From positions 336,967-400,966 of the forward strand of contig NZ_QWFZ01000039.1 of assembly GCF_003576315.1 (NCBI RefSeq): a stretch of DNA of 64,000 nt, written 5' to 3'. Origin of the DNA: Henriciella mobilis (GTDB lineage: Bacteria > Pseudomonadota > Alphaproteobacteria > Caulobacterales > Hyphomonadaceae). This document shows, one piece after another, positions 26,739 through 34,543 of this stretch. The notes below the pieces were generated by a model. It was given only the letters and a program-made list of their open reading frames with translations, was not told the origin of the DNA and made no database searches. Position 1 is the first letter of the stretch; each line of letters begins with the position of its first letter. A program made the translations under genes and the position numbers.

Positions 26739-27941
26739 TCAGATCATGCTTTCGAGATTGAACACCTTGCGGTGAAGGTCGATCGCGTAATTGTCGGTCA
26801 TCCCGGCAATGTAGTCGCAGACCAGCCGCGCCCGGCGGTCCAGCGGCGCCTGTTCGGCGTCCTGGCGAAGCGGCGGCGGCAGGATGTCCGGCTCCTCGAG
26901 GAACAAGTCGAACAGCTCCTTCAGGACGCGCTTGGCCTGGCTGCGCATGCGGTTAACCTTGTAGTGCTTGTACATGCGCTCATAGAGAAACGCCCTCAGC
27001 GCGCGCTGCTGCAGGTCGAAATCCTCGGAAAACGCCACCAGCGGCTCGGGCATGGCGCGCACATCCGCGGCTGAGCCGGGCTGGTATTGCTGCACGCGGC
27101 GCTCGGTTTCCTGCACGAGATCGTCGATCCACAGGCCGATCAGCCGGCGCACCGCCTCATAGACCGTGCGCTGCTGGTCGAGCATAGGGTATTCCAGCCG
27201 CACCGAGCGGAAGACATCGCCAACGACCGGCAGGTGCAGCATGTCATCGATGGAGAACAGCCCGGCCGCGATTCCGTCATCAATGTCATGATTGTTGTAG
27301 GCGATATCGTCGGCGAGCGCGGCAATCTGGGCTTCCGGGCCGGCGAACTGGTCGAGCTCCAGCTTTTCGAGGTGCGGGAAGTCGCGGAATGCCGCCGGAA
27401 GCGCGGGCATGGGCGTATCGGCGGTAACGAGCGGGCCGTTATGCTTGACCAGGCCTTCGAGCATTTCCCAGGTGAGGTTCAGGCCGTCAAAGGTCGGATA
27501 GCGCTGTTCCAGCCGGGTCACGACCCGAAGCGTCTGCGCGTTGTGATCGAAGCCCTCATAGGCTTCCATGCAGGCGTCGAGCTGGTCTTCCCCGGCATGC
27601 CCGAAAGGCGGATGGCCGAGATCGTGCGCCAGCGCCATCGCTTCGGCGAGATCCTCGTCCACGCCCAGGCGCCGCGCGACCGAGCGGGCGATCTGCGAGA
27701 CTTCCAGCGAATGGGTCAGGCGTGTGCGGTAATGATCGCCTTCATGGGCGACGAAAACTTGCGTCTTCTGCTTCAGGCGGCGAAATCCGGACGAGTGAAT
27801 GATCCGGTCGCGGTCGCGCTGGAACGGCGTGCGTGTCGCCGATTCATGCTCTTCGTGAAACCGCCCGCGGCTCTCCTGCCAGCGCGTCGTGTACACGGCG
27901 GGCTTTTCTGGAAGCGCAGGCTTTCCTATCTTGGTGGACAT
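26739..27941 (-). CDS. dgt: dGTPase-like deoxynucleotide triphosphohydrolase (HD domain)
   Basis: The 400-residue protein belongs to the dGTPase family that hydrolyses dNTPs to nucleoside and triphosphate. The HD motif is complete: H77 in RTRLTHSLEV and H106-D107 in LAHDLGHPPFGHAGED, plus a later aspartate in the DDIAYNNHDIDDG region. ATG at 27941 has AAAGGGTGA about ten bases upstream. Its start codon overlaps that of the divergent erpA within CATG. A GTG 15 codons later would remove the overlap and cannot be excluded. Confidence 0.92.
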   Translation of the reverse strand: MSTKIGKPALPEKPAVYTTRWQESRGRFHEEHESATRTPFQRDRDRIIHSSGFRRLKQKTQVFVAHEGDHYRTRLTHSLEVSQIARSVARRLGVDEDLAEAMALAHDLGHPPFGHAGEDQLDACMEAYEGFDHNAQTLRVVTRLEQRYPTFDGLNLTWEMLEGLVKHNGPLVTADTPMPALPAAFRDFPHLEKLELDQFAGPEAQIAALADDIAYNNHDIDDGIAAGLFSIDDMLHLPVVGDVFRSVRLEYPMLDQQRTVYEAVRRLIGLWIDDLVQETERRVQQYQPGSAADVRAMPEPLVAFSEDFDLQQRALRAFLYERMYKHYKVNRMRSQAKRVLKELFDLFLEEPDILPPPLRQDAEQAPLDRRARLVCDYIAGMTDNYAIDLHRKVFNLESMI

Positions 27942-28266
27942 GAGCGATGTCACCCTTTCTCCTTCGGCTGCCAAGCGCATTAATGCGATTCTGGCAAAGC
28001 AGTCCGGCAAGGACTTCCTTAGAGTGTCCGTCGAAGGCGGCGGCTGCTCGGGCTTTTCCTACAAGTTCGATCTCGACGATACGAAGAATGATGACGATAT
28101 CGTGGTCGAGCGCGACGGCGCCCGGGTCCTGATCGACGAGATGAGCCTGGAATTCATGCGCGGTTCGGAGATCGATTTCTCCACCGAACTGATCGGCGCC
28201 GCCTTCAAGATCAACAATCCGAACGCCACGGCCGCCTGCGGCTGCGGCACGAGTTTCTCGCTCTAG
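27940..28266 (+). CDS. erpA: ErpA/IscA-type iron-sulfur cluster insertion protein
   Basis: The 108-residue A-type carrier has the three cluster-binding cysteines: C36 in VEGGGCSGFSYKF and C100 and C102 in ACGCGTSF. It transfers Fe-S clusters to apo-proteins in the cytoplasm. ATG 27940 is preceded by GGTGG at only two bases spacing; an in-frame TTG or GTG at 27931/27934 might be used instead. Divergence from dgt is a common alphaproteobacterial order. Confidence 0.94.
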   Translation: MSDVTLSPSAAKRINAILAKQSGKDFLRVSVEGGGCSGFSYKFDLDDTKNDDDIVVERDGARVLIDEMSLEFMRGSEIDFSTELIGAAFKINNPNATAACGCGTSFSL

Positions 28267-28275
28267 ATCGGGCAG

Positions 28276-29538
28276 TCAGCGCTTCGGCGTCTTCCAGTCG
28301 GTTTCGGTATCGCGACGGCCGAGGCGCAGAGCGAGGCCGATGGCAACGCCGACGCCGATGGCAACGGTCAGGTCGACAAGAACCGTCAGCACCATCGTCA
28401 GAACCAGCAAGGCCCGGTCACTCGGGCGGGCGCGCGCATACTCGCCCCATTTATGCGGCTCGCTCATATTCCAGGCGGTCATCACCAGCAGGGCGGCCAG
28501 CGCCGGCATGGCGAGATAGCCAGCCAGCGGCGCCGCAACCAGCATGATCAGCAGGATCACCAGCGCATGGACCAGCCCCGCCACGGGCGTCTTGCCGCCA
28601 GCGCGGACATTGGTCGCCGTGCGGGCAATCGCCCCTGTGGCTGGCAGGCCTCCAAAGAGAGAAGATGCGATGTTCGCCGCCCCCTGCGCCGTCAGTTCGG
28701 CATTCGGGCGGTGTTGGCCGCCGATCATCCGGTCGGCGACCATGGCCGAGAGCAACGACTCGACCCCCGCCAGGAAGGCAATCGTGATGGCCGACGGAAT
28801 AAGCTCGACAAACCGCGCCCAGCTGATCTCCGGCAGGTGCGGCATGGGCAAATGGTTCGGAAGCGCGCCGAAGCGCGAATAGAGCGTATCCACCGGCAGG
28901 TTCAAAAGAGCGACAGCCGCCGACCCGATCCCAACCGCAACGATCAGGCCCGGATATTTCGGCGCCGCCTTGCGCAGGCCGATAATCAGCACCAGCGTCA
29001 CCAGCGCAATCGCCAGCGCCTGCAGGTTGGCCGTCTCACGCGCGTCCCAGAGTGCTGGCAGTTTCTCGACGAAATCGGCCGGAACGGAACCCGCCGTCAG
29101 ACCGAAGAAGTCGCTGATCTGGCTCGTTGCGATGATGATGGCGATACCGATTGTGAAGCCGTTGACGACCGCCTCGGGGATGAAGGCAATCAACCGCCCG
29201 GCCCGGAAATAGCCCGCGACCAGCAGGATGAAACCTGCCATGAAGGTCGCCAGCACCAGGCCGTCATAGCCATGATCGGCAATCACCCCGAAGACGACCA
29301 CGATAAAGGCGCCGGTGGGCCCGCCAATCTGCACACGCGAGCCACCCAGAAGGGAGATCATGAAGCCCGCCACGATGGCGGTCACAAGGCCCGCCGCCGG
29401 GTCCGCGCCAGAGGCGATCGCGATGGCAAGGCTGAGCGGCATGGCCACCATGGCGACGGTGATCCCGGCCATCAGGTCGGACAGGAACAGCCGGGCCGAA
29501 TAGTCCCGGATCGTCGTCAGGATTTTGGGCTTGCGCAT
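28276..29538 (-). CDS. SulP family anion transporter lacking a STAS domain
   Basis: The 420-residue membrane protein has the SulP transport domain: LFLSDLMAGITVAMVAMPLSLAIAIASG near the N-terminus, then GGSRVQIGGPTGAFIVVVFG (ion-binding region) and GGLPATGAIARTATNVRAGG. SulP proteins carry sulfate, bicarbonate or dicarboxylates with Na+ or H+. Most have a C-terminal STAS domain of about 120 residues; here the protein ends right after the last helix (LRLGRRDTETDWKTPKR). Convergent with erpA, nine bases apart. Confidence 0.92.
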   Translation of the reverse strand: MRKPKILTTIRDYSARLFLSDLMAGITVAMVAMPLSLAIAIASGADPAAGLVTAIVAGFMISLLGGSRVQIGGPTGAFIVVVFGVIADHGYDGLVLATFMAGFILLVAGYFRAGRLIAFIPEAVVNGFTIGIAIIIATSQISDFFGLTAGSVPADFVEKLPALWDARETANLQALAIALVTLVLIIGLRKAAPKYPGLIVAVGIGSAAVALLNLPVDTLYSRFGALPNHLPMPHLPEISWARFVELIPSAITIAFLAGVESLLSAMVADRMIGGQHRPNAELTAQGAANIASSLFGGLPATGAIARTATNVRAGGKTPVAGLVHALVILLIMLVAAPLAGYLAMPALAALLVMTAWNMSEPHKWGEYARARPSDRALLVLTMVLTVLVDLTVAIGVGVAIGLALRLGRRDTETDWKTPKR

Positions 29539-29680
29539 GGCGACCGGTCTTTATCACCATGCCATGCTTCGCGCACTGCGACTTGACCACTCATGACGGC
29601 CCTGGCCAGGCGCCGCAGAGGGCTTGCCCTTCCCTTGCGTCGCTGTCCTAATTCGCTCCAACAGTCAGGGAGTGAGCAAA

Positions 29681-30352
29681 ATGGACGTCAAACAGGCCGT
29701 CAATCAACGCATCTCAACGCGCGCCTTTCTGGACAAGCCGATCAGCGAAGCCGAGGTCCGCGACTGGCTCGAGACGGCGCAGCGCGCCCCCTCAGGCGGC
29801 AATCTTCAGCCCTGGCGGACGATTGTCGTGACGGGCGATGAAAAGCAGGCCGTTATCGATCTTGCGCAGAAGAAACTCGCCGGAAATCCGCGCGGCGAGC
29901 CCACAGACCGCCCGATCTATCCGCCGGACCTTTGGGAGCCGCACGAATCACGCCGTCGCAGGGTTGGCGAGATGATGTATGAGCAACTCGGCATCCCGCG
30001 TGAGGACAAGGCCGGGCGCATCCAGTGGTTCTCACGCAACTTCCGCTTCTTCGACGCCCCCATCGCTGTATTCTTCGTCATCGACAAGCGCATGGGCCAT
30101 GGCCAGTGGGCCCATACGGGCATGTACATGCAGACGCTCGCCCTGCTTGCTGAGGAGCGCGGCTGGGGCAGTTGCTTCCAGGAGTGCTGGGGGATCCTGC
30201 GCGACACGCTGCACGACCACTTCCAACTCGGCGAGACCGAAATGCTCTATTGCGGCATGGCCGTCGGCTGGCCGGACCCCGACCATCCGGTCAACCAGCT
30301 TCGCGCCGAACGCGCCAGTGTCGATGAGATCGCCGAGCTGAAAGGCTTCTAA
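29681..30352 (+). CDS. Nitroreductase family flavoprotein (first copy)
   Basis: The 223-residue FMN-dependent oxidoreductase begins MDVKQAVNQRISTRAFLDKP, with the FMN-phosphate-binding RxSxRxF pattern, then RAPSGGNLQPWR (36-47) and WGSCFQECWGILRD with a late GMAVGWPDPDHPVN. It reduces nitroaromatics or quinones with NAD(P)H; the natural substrate is unknown. ATG 29681 is preceded by CAGGGAGTGAG. A related but clearly different copy lies at 33003. Confidence 0.88.
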   Translation: MDVKQAVNQRISTRAFLDKPISEAEVRDWLETAQRAPSGGNLQPWRTIVVTGDEKQAVIDLAQKKLAGNPRGEPTDRPIYPPDLWEPHESRRRRVGEMMYEQLGIPREDKAGRIQWFSRNFRFFDAPIAVFFVIDKRMGHGQWAHTGMYMQTLALLAEERGWGSCFQECWGILRDTLHDHFQLGETEMLYCGMAVGWPDPDHPVNQLRAERASVDEIAELKGF

Positions 30353-30404
30353 AGGCCGCGGAGCCGCCACAATCACGCCCCAGGTGCCACTCAGTCTCAT
30401 CTCC

Positions 30405-30989
30405 ATGAACCGGAGAGAGATGATGGCAGGCCTGACCGCGCTTCCGCTCGCAGCGACCAATACCGGCTGGCAGGTCTTCCCGGAGGCGACCCAGCTCATC
30501 TCGGCGGCCCGCCGGCAGGTCGGCGTCACCATTGACTATGATCCGGCCTATGTCCGCCTTGCCTATCCGGGCGGCGACGTCGCGCGTGAGACCGGCGTGT
30601 GCATAGACGTCGTCGTGCGCGCCTATCGCGATGCATTCGAGTTCGACTTCCAGAAAGCCATCCACGAGGACATGCGTGCGAACTTCTCGGCCTATCCGCG
30701 GACATGGGGCCTCTCGCGACCGGACCGCAATATCGACCATCGCCGCGTGCCCAATCTTGAAACCTGGCTGACGCGCCATGCAGAAGAACTGCCGGCGGAA
30801 AACTGGCAGCCGGGCGACCTCCTGACCTGCCGCGTCGATGCGAGCCTGCCGCACATCGCCATCATTTCGGACAAGAAGACCGCCTGGGGCGAACCGCTGG
30901 TGCTCCACAATATCGGGCTCGGCACGCGGGAGGAGCGTCTGATCGGCCGCTTCGACCAGGAGCGCCGCTTCCGATTCTATCCCGCCTGA
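30405..30989 (+). CDS. DUF1287 protein, probable NlpC/P60-like papain fold
   Basis: The 194-residue protein begins MNRREMMAGLTALPLAA, which looks like a short export signal with a twin arginine. It then matches DUF1287: YDPAYVRLAYPGGDV (45-59), GVCIDVVVRAYRD (64-76), RPDRNIDHRRVPNL (105-118) and QPGDLLTCRVDASLPHIAII (135-154). The order C66 ... GDLL ... H150 resembles NlpC/P60 hydrolases, so a cell-wall or amide hydrolase role is inferred. The start is unsure: ATG 30405 keeps the signal, but ATG 30420/30423 has the better ribosome binding site (GGAGAGAG). Confidence 0.8.
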   Translation: MNRREMMAGLTALPLAATNTGWQVFPEATQLISAARRQVGVTIDYDPAYVRLAYPGGDVARETGVCIDVVVRAYRDAFEFDFQKAIHEDMRANFSAYPRTWGLSRPDRNIDHRRVPNLETWLTRHAEELPAENWQPGDLLTCRVDASLPHIAIISDKKTAWGEPLVLHNIGLGTREERLIGRFDQERRFRFYPA

Positions 30990-31048
30990 TTTGCGCCCGA
31001 CCGACTTTATGCAATCCTCGCCGCGGGGCTGGCGGGGAGGGCTCATGA

Positions 31049-31705
31049 ATGCGCGCATCATCCTTCGACTTCATGGGCAATCTGGACACGCTGCTGGCCG
31101 TCATCCTGGGTGCGGTGCTGGCGACAGGCGGCGCCCTGCTCGCCGAAATCATCCAGGAACGGCTCTGGCGCAAGCGCAAGGAACGCGATGCGGCACGCTT
31201 TTTCGGAGAGGTGCTGACTTCAATCGACGCGCTGGTCGACCTTGCGCTCTCCTCCCAGAAAATCGGCAAGCCCTGGGGACGCGTCACGCAGCGCTTTTTT
31301 CAGACGGCCCTGCGCGAAGCAGCGATCTATGAGCGCAACCGCGAGCGTTTGTTCGAAATCCGGGACATGCAGCTGCGCTTCGACGTCCATGCCCACTTCC
31401 TGCGAGAGACAGTACCGATCACGGCCGTACTCGAGCAGACCGACGCGATCGAAGCCGCAGAACGCCAGCTCGCCGACGAGACGCTGACCGGCGCGGCGCG
31501 CGCGGCGCTCGAGGCGGACCTTGCCCAGGAAATCCGGGACCGGGACCTGTCGCTTGAAGCGGTGATCTACCGGCGCGAACGCTCGTCGGAGCTGATCACC
31601 CGGCTGCAGAAGCTGGCGCAGGTCACGTTCGACCAGGGCTTTGGCGAACGTGAAGACGCAGAAGACAAAACCGAGGCGAGCGCGACATCCCGCGAACAAG
31701 CTTGA
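31049..31705 (+). CDS. Membrane-anchored coiled-coil protein, unknown
   Basis: The 218-residue protein has one N-terminal membrane helix (about 11-33, LDTLLAVILGAVLATGGALL) followed by a basic RKRKERDAARF patch and a long charged, mostly helical cytoplasmic region with likely coiled coils, ending in an acidic tail. GGGGAGG precedes the ATG at eight bases. No family recognised. It lies between the DUF1287 gene and the LRAT-like gene, all on the plus strand with gaps of 59 and 31 bases. Confidence 0.65.
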   Translation: MRASSFDFMGNLDTLLAVILGAVLATGGALLAEIIQERLWRKRKERDAARFFGEVLTSIDALVDLALSSQKIGKPWGRVTQRFFQTALREAAIYERNRERLFEIRDMQLRFDVHAHFLRETVPITAVLEQTDAIEAAERQLADETLTGAARAALEADLAQEIRDRDLSLEAVIYRRERSSELITRLQKLAQVTFDQGFGEREDAEDKTEASATSREQA

Positions 31706-31736
31706 CCCGCGCCGGAATCCGGCCTATCGTTTATCG

Positions 31737-32114
31737 ATGAACGATAAATACGATTACCGGCCCGGCGACGTGGTCTCAGTGCGGTTTGGCGGCGTACTGC
31801 GCCATTATGGCGTGGTCACCTGGGACGGCCGTATCGTGTCCAACAATGGGCGTTACGGCGGCGTCGTCACCCAGTCACTGTCAGCGTTCGCACGCGGGCG
31901 CGAGATCACCAATCACGGTCCCGGCGAAAGCAGCGGCGACTATCTCGCGGCATCGCGGGCCCATCGCCGCGTCGGTCATGACTATCACCTGACCGGTTCC
32001 AACTGCGTCCACTTCGTTCGCCACGCCCATGGCCGCTCGCCCACAATCACGCAGATCGCGCGCGGGACTTTTGAAGCCTTCAAGGACATGATGGGCCCCA
32101 AGCGGCGCTGGTAG
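31737..32114 (+). CDS. LRAT-like (permuted papain fold) small protein
   Basis: This 125-residue protein carries the two LRAT/NlpC-permuted motifs: LRHYGVVTWDGRIV (21-34, catalytic H23) and GSNCVHFVRHAHG (87-99, catalytic C90), compared with HxG and NCxHF(V) in lecithin-retinol acyltransferase-like proteins. The family includes acyltransferases, phospholipases and thioesterases. An upstream extension from 31641 runs through the preceding gene and is less likely. No ribosome binding site is evident before ATG 31737. Function is inferred from these motifs only. Confidence 0.75.
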   Translation: MNDKYDYRPGDVVSVRFGGVLRHYGVVTWDGRIVSNNGRYGGVVTQSLSAFARGREITNHGPGESSGDYLAASRAHRRVGHDYHLTGSNCVHFVRHAHGRSPTITQIARGTFEAFKDMMGPKRRW

Positions 32115-32145
32115 ATATCCCCTTCAGTCTCAACCGGTGGGCGGA

Positions 32146-32547
32146 CTATGGCTTCCAGTTCTTCGGCGGGGTGCCATGCTTGCCGGTGCTTTCCCATTTT
32201 GCTTCCTCGGCCCGGTTGCGGACCTGAAGATTGAACAGGACCGCCTTGAAAGGCGGCAGCAGGAGAAGCGCCAGGCCGATCATCATCGACAGAAGCACTA
32301 CCCAAGCCCCAATCATCAAAGGCAAAGGCAAGGGCAGCATCGGCAGGATGAAGTAGAAGGGTGCAAACAGGATCATCACCAGGAAGCCGACAAAGAAGGC
32401 TGGCCCGTCGGCGGTGTCGGCAACGCTGAAATCCTGCCCGCAAACCGCGCATTCATCCTTGAATTTGAGATAGCTGCGAAACAGCTTGCCCTCGCCACAG
32501 CGGGCGCAGCGGAGCTTCAGCCCCCGGCGAATCGGATCTTCAAACAT
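32146..32547 (-). CDS. DUF983 membrane protein with zinc ribbon (first copy)
   Basis: The 133-residue protein starts MFEDPIRRGLKLRCARCGEGKLF, with CxxC pairs CARC and CAVC (about 13-16 and 32-35) that probably bind zinc. Two or three hydrophobic helices follow (PAFFVGFLVMILFAPFYFIL and onward). The DUF983 family is often near cytochrome oxidase genes in alphaproteobacteria; here it is not. It is convergent with the LRAT-like gene. ATG 32547 fits the family start. Confidence 0.85.
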   Translation of the reverse strand: MFEDPIRRGLKLRCARCGEGKLFRSYLKFKDECAVCGQDFSVADTADGPAFFVGFLVMILFAPFYFILPMLPLPLPLMIGAWVVLLSMMIGLALLLLPPFKAVLFNLQVRNRAEEAKWESTGKHGTPPKNWKP

Positions 32548-32727
32548 GCCGGGCAGATGGGGACGTACCTTTGCGCATTGAAGTGCGGCGGGTGGGCGCA
32601 TGGGGCCGGAATATCACCCGGATACCAGAGCATCGCTGGCGACGCGGCCGTCAATTTTCGCGCTTTTCATTAGCAAGCCGTCAAAAGAGTAAGGGCCATG
32701 CTCGGTGTCGCTCTCTGGAGGCATCCC

Positions 32728-32925
32728 ATGGCAAAGTTCTTTCGCTGGCTTTTCTGGACCTTCGCGCCGTTCATCCTCGTCGCAGCCGGCGCCGGGCTTG
32801 TCTGGCTTGGCCTGGAACTGGAGGTGAATTTCCTGCTCTGGGCCGGCGGCATAACGGCGCTGACGGGATTCGGCTGGGGCGCCATCCTCGTCCTGATCCA
32901 TTCCGAAGGCGGCGGGTTCGATTGA
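32728..32925 (+). CDS. Small two-helix membrane protein, unknown
   Basis: A 65-residue hydrophobic protein, MAKFFRWLFWTFAPFILVAA at the start and a second helix around 42-58, ending HSEGGGFD. GGAGG six bases before ATG 32728 gives good support for translation. No family recognised. It lies between the divergent DUF983 copy and the second nitroreductase, 77 bases before the latter. Confidence 0.65.
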   Translation: MAKFFRWLFWTFAPFILVAAGAGLVWLGLELEVNFLLWAGGITALTGFGWGAILVLIHSEGGGFD

Positions 32926-33002
32926 CTGGCGCAAGCCTCTTGGCTGCCCTTGCGGCATCGCCCTAGTTTCATCCCCAGACACAGACTCGGGAGGAAGAGC
33001 GC

Positions 33003-33680
33003 ATGGAATTCGACGAGGTCATCAAGGGCCGCCGCAGCATCCGCGGCTATCTGGACAAGCCGGTGCCCAAGGCGCTGATCCGCGAAATCCTCGAAATCGC
33101 CATGCGTGCGCCGACGTCGCTCAATACGCAGCCCTGGAACTTCTACGTCGTGACCGGCGAGGTCCTCGACCGCATCCGGGAAGGCAATGTCGAGCGCAAC
33201 CTCGCCGGCGTGCCGGACTCGCGCGAATTCCGCATGGGACCGGGCTATGAGGGCGTCCATCGCGAACGCCAGATCGAGATCGCCAAGCAGCTCTTCGCCG
33301 TCATGGGTATCGAGCGCCATGACAAGGAGGCGCGCATGGACTGGGTGTTGCGCGGCTTTCGTCAGTTCGATGCGCCCGTCTCCATCGTCATCACCTATGA
33401 CAAGTCGATCCAGGGCAGCGACATCGCACCGTTCGACTGTGGCGGGGTGGTCAACTGCCTGGTCAATACCGCATGGAACCGGGGCCTCGGCTGCGTGATC
33501 AACTCGCAGGGCATCATGCAGAGCCCCGTCGTGCGCGAACATGCGAAGATACCGGATGACCAGGTCATCCAGACCTGCGTCGCCATGGGCTGGCCGGATG
33601 ACAGTTTCCCGGCAAATGCCGTGGTCTCGAAGCGCAAATCGGTCGACGAGGCTGCGACCTTTGTCGGGTTCGACGACTAG
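33003..33680 (+). CDS. Nitroreductase family flavoprotein (second copy)
   Basis: The 225-residue protein opens MEFDEVIKGRRSIRGYLDKP (FMN-binding RxSxRxY), followed by RAPTSLNTQPWNFYVVTGE (36-54) and GLGCVINSQGIMQSP, ending with a CVAMGWPDDSFPAN turn. Compared with the 29681 copy the motifs are conserved but the sequences are well diverged, so the two are likely old paralogues or separate subfamilies. GGGAGGAAGAGC precedes the ATG. The stop overlaps that of the convergent second DUF983 gene. Confidence 0.9.
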   Translation: MEFDEVIKGRRSIRGYLDKPVPKALIREILEIAMRAPTSLNTQPWNFYVVTGEVLDRIREGNVERNLAGVPDSREFRMGPGYEGVHRERQIEIAKQLFAVMGIERHDKEARMDWVLRGFRQFDAPVSIVITYDKSIQGSDIAPFDCGGVVNCLVNTAWNRGLGCVINSQGIMQSPVVREHAKIPDDQVIQTCVAMGWPDDSFPANAVVSKRKSVDEAATFVGFDD

Positions 33681-34069
33681 GCCTGATCGGAAGGGTCGGT
33701 CGGAGACTGCGCACCGAGCTTCCAGATGGCAGCAATGAACAGCCCCTTGGCCCGCGGCAGCAGGCCAAGGCACAGCGCCGCCGCGACAACGGCCATGATC
33801 AGCGTCGACAGCCAGCTCGGCAGCGCATCATTCATCAGCGTTATCACCATGAATGGCGCGAGCAGGTGCCCGACAACCAGAAGCGTCAGCCAGGGCGGGC
33901 CGTCGTCAGCGCGGATGGCGCCGGTTTCCAGTCCGCAATGCGAACAGGCATCATACTGGCGCAGATAGCCTGACAGGAGGTGGCCCTCGCCGCAGCGCGG
34001 ACAGCGTAGCGACAGCCCACGCAAAAGCGCCTGGAACAAGGTCGGCTCGGACAGGGTTGTCGTCTCCAT
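33677..34069 (-). CDS. DUF983 membrane protein with zinc ribbon (second copy)
   Basis: This is a 130-residue relative of the 32146 gene: CPRCGEGHLL (22-31 region) and CSHCGLETG give the CxxC pairs, then two hydrophobic helices. ATG 34069 (METTTLSEP) was chosen over an upstream start 12 codons earlier. It overlaps the nitroreductase stop by four bases in convergent orientation. Confidence 0.82.
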   Translation of the reverse strand: METTTLSEPTLFQALLRGLSLRCPRCGEGHLLSGYLRQYDACSHCGLETGAIRADDGPPWLTLLVVGHLLAPFMVITLMNDALPSWLSTLIMAVVAAALCLGLLPRAKGLFIAAIWKLGAQSPTDPSDQA

Positions 34070-34342
34070 CGGCACGCTTGTTGCCCGGCTGGGCAGTCCA
34101 TCCAATGTGCTACGGCGACGCAGCAGGCCGGCTTACTGCAAAAACCGGCCATCCTGCTGAGGACGGACGGCGCAGGCCAGAAATACGCTCTTTCGTATAT
34201 TTTATTACAGTTTTGCAAGGCGCCCCCTCAACCGTAGGGCGCATTGATGCAAAAAGCAGCAAATTTTCATCGATCGGATTCAGCAGTCTGAAAGCGGATG
34301 GCCGAATATTGACGGGAAAGCAGACTGTCCGAGGGGGGCAAG
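34070..34342. other. Intergenic region upstream of the GGDEF/EAL gene
   Basis: Together with the following 66-codon ORF this is the longest stretch without a confident gene. It contains a GGCCGG/CCGGCC hairpin (34126-34150), an AT-rich stretch (34190-34210, TCGTATATTTTATTAC) that could hold a promoter, and two strong hairpins (34211-34254 and 34284-34327). I see no tRNA or known riboswitch consensus in it. Confidence 0.6.
34211..34327 (+). promoter_or_regulatory. Structured 5' leader, two hairpins
   Basis: Hairpin 1 pairs TTTTGCA (34211-34217) with TGCAAAA (34248-34254) and inside it GCGCCC (34220-34225) with GGGCGC (34237-34242). Hairpin 2 pairs CAGTCTG (34284-34290) with CAGACTG (34321-34327) around a 30-base loop. 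The second ends three bases before the purine-rich ribosome binding site GAGGGGGG. The arrangement could control translation of the small ORF and, through coupling, the GGDEF/EAL gene. It does not fit the c-di-GMP riboswitch consensus sequences I know. Confidence 0.45.
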
Positions 34343-34543
34343 ATGAATGGGAATGGTTTCAATAAGTTTCTCAACCACGAGATAATCGGGCTCCGATGGC
34401 TTGAAATCGAAGGCATGCCGGTTTCGCACGCGCTTCGGTCGGCACGAGCCTGCTCAAGCTTTGAAACCTGTTCCTGCCCCGGCATGACGTCCCCACCCTA
34501 TGGCGCACCCCGACCCGTCCTGTCTGCAATGGAGTGTGCATGA
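34343..34543 (+). CDS. 66-codon small ORF coupled to the GGDEF/EAL gene
   Basis: This ORF (starts MNGNGFNKFLNHEIIGL, ends LSAMECA) follows a very strong purine-rich ribosome binding site, GAGGGGGGCAAG directly before the ATG. Its stop overlaps the next gene's start as ATGA, the usual sign of translational coupling. The peptide has five cysteines in its second half and no recognisable domain, so it could be a regulatory leader rather than a stable protein. Confidence 0.45.
   Translation: MNGNGFNKFLNHEIIGLRWLEIEGMPVSHALRSARACSSFETCSCPGMTSPPYGAPRPVLSAMECA

Noticed and set aside
34211-34342. c-di-GMP riboswitch before the GGDEF/EAL gene
   Set aside because: The conserved class I and class II core sequences I know are not present, so only an unclassified structured leader is claimed.
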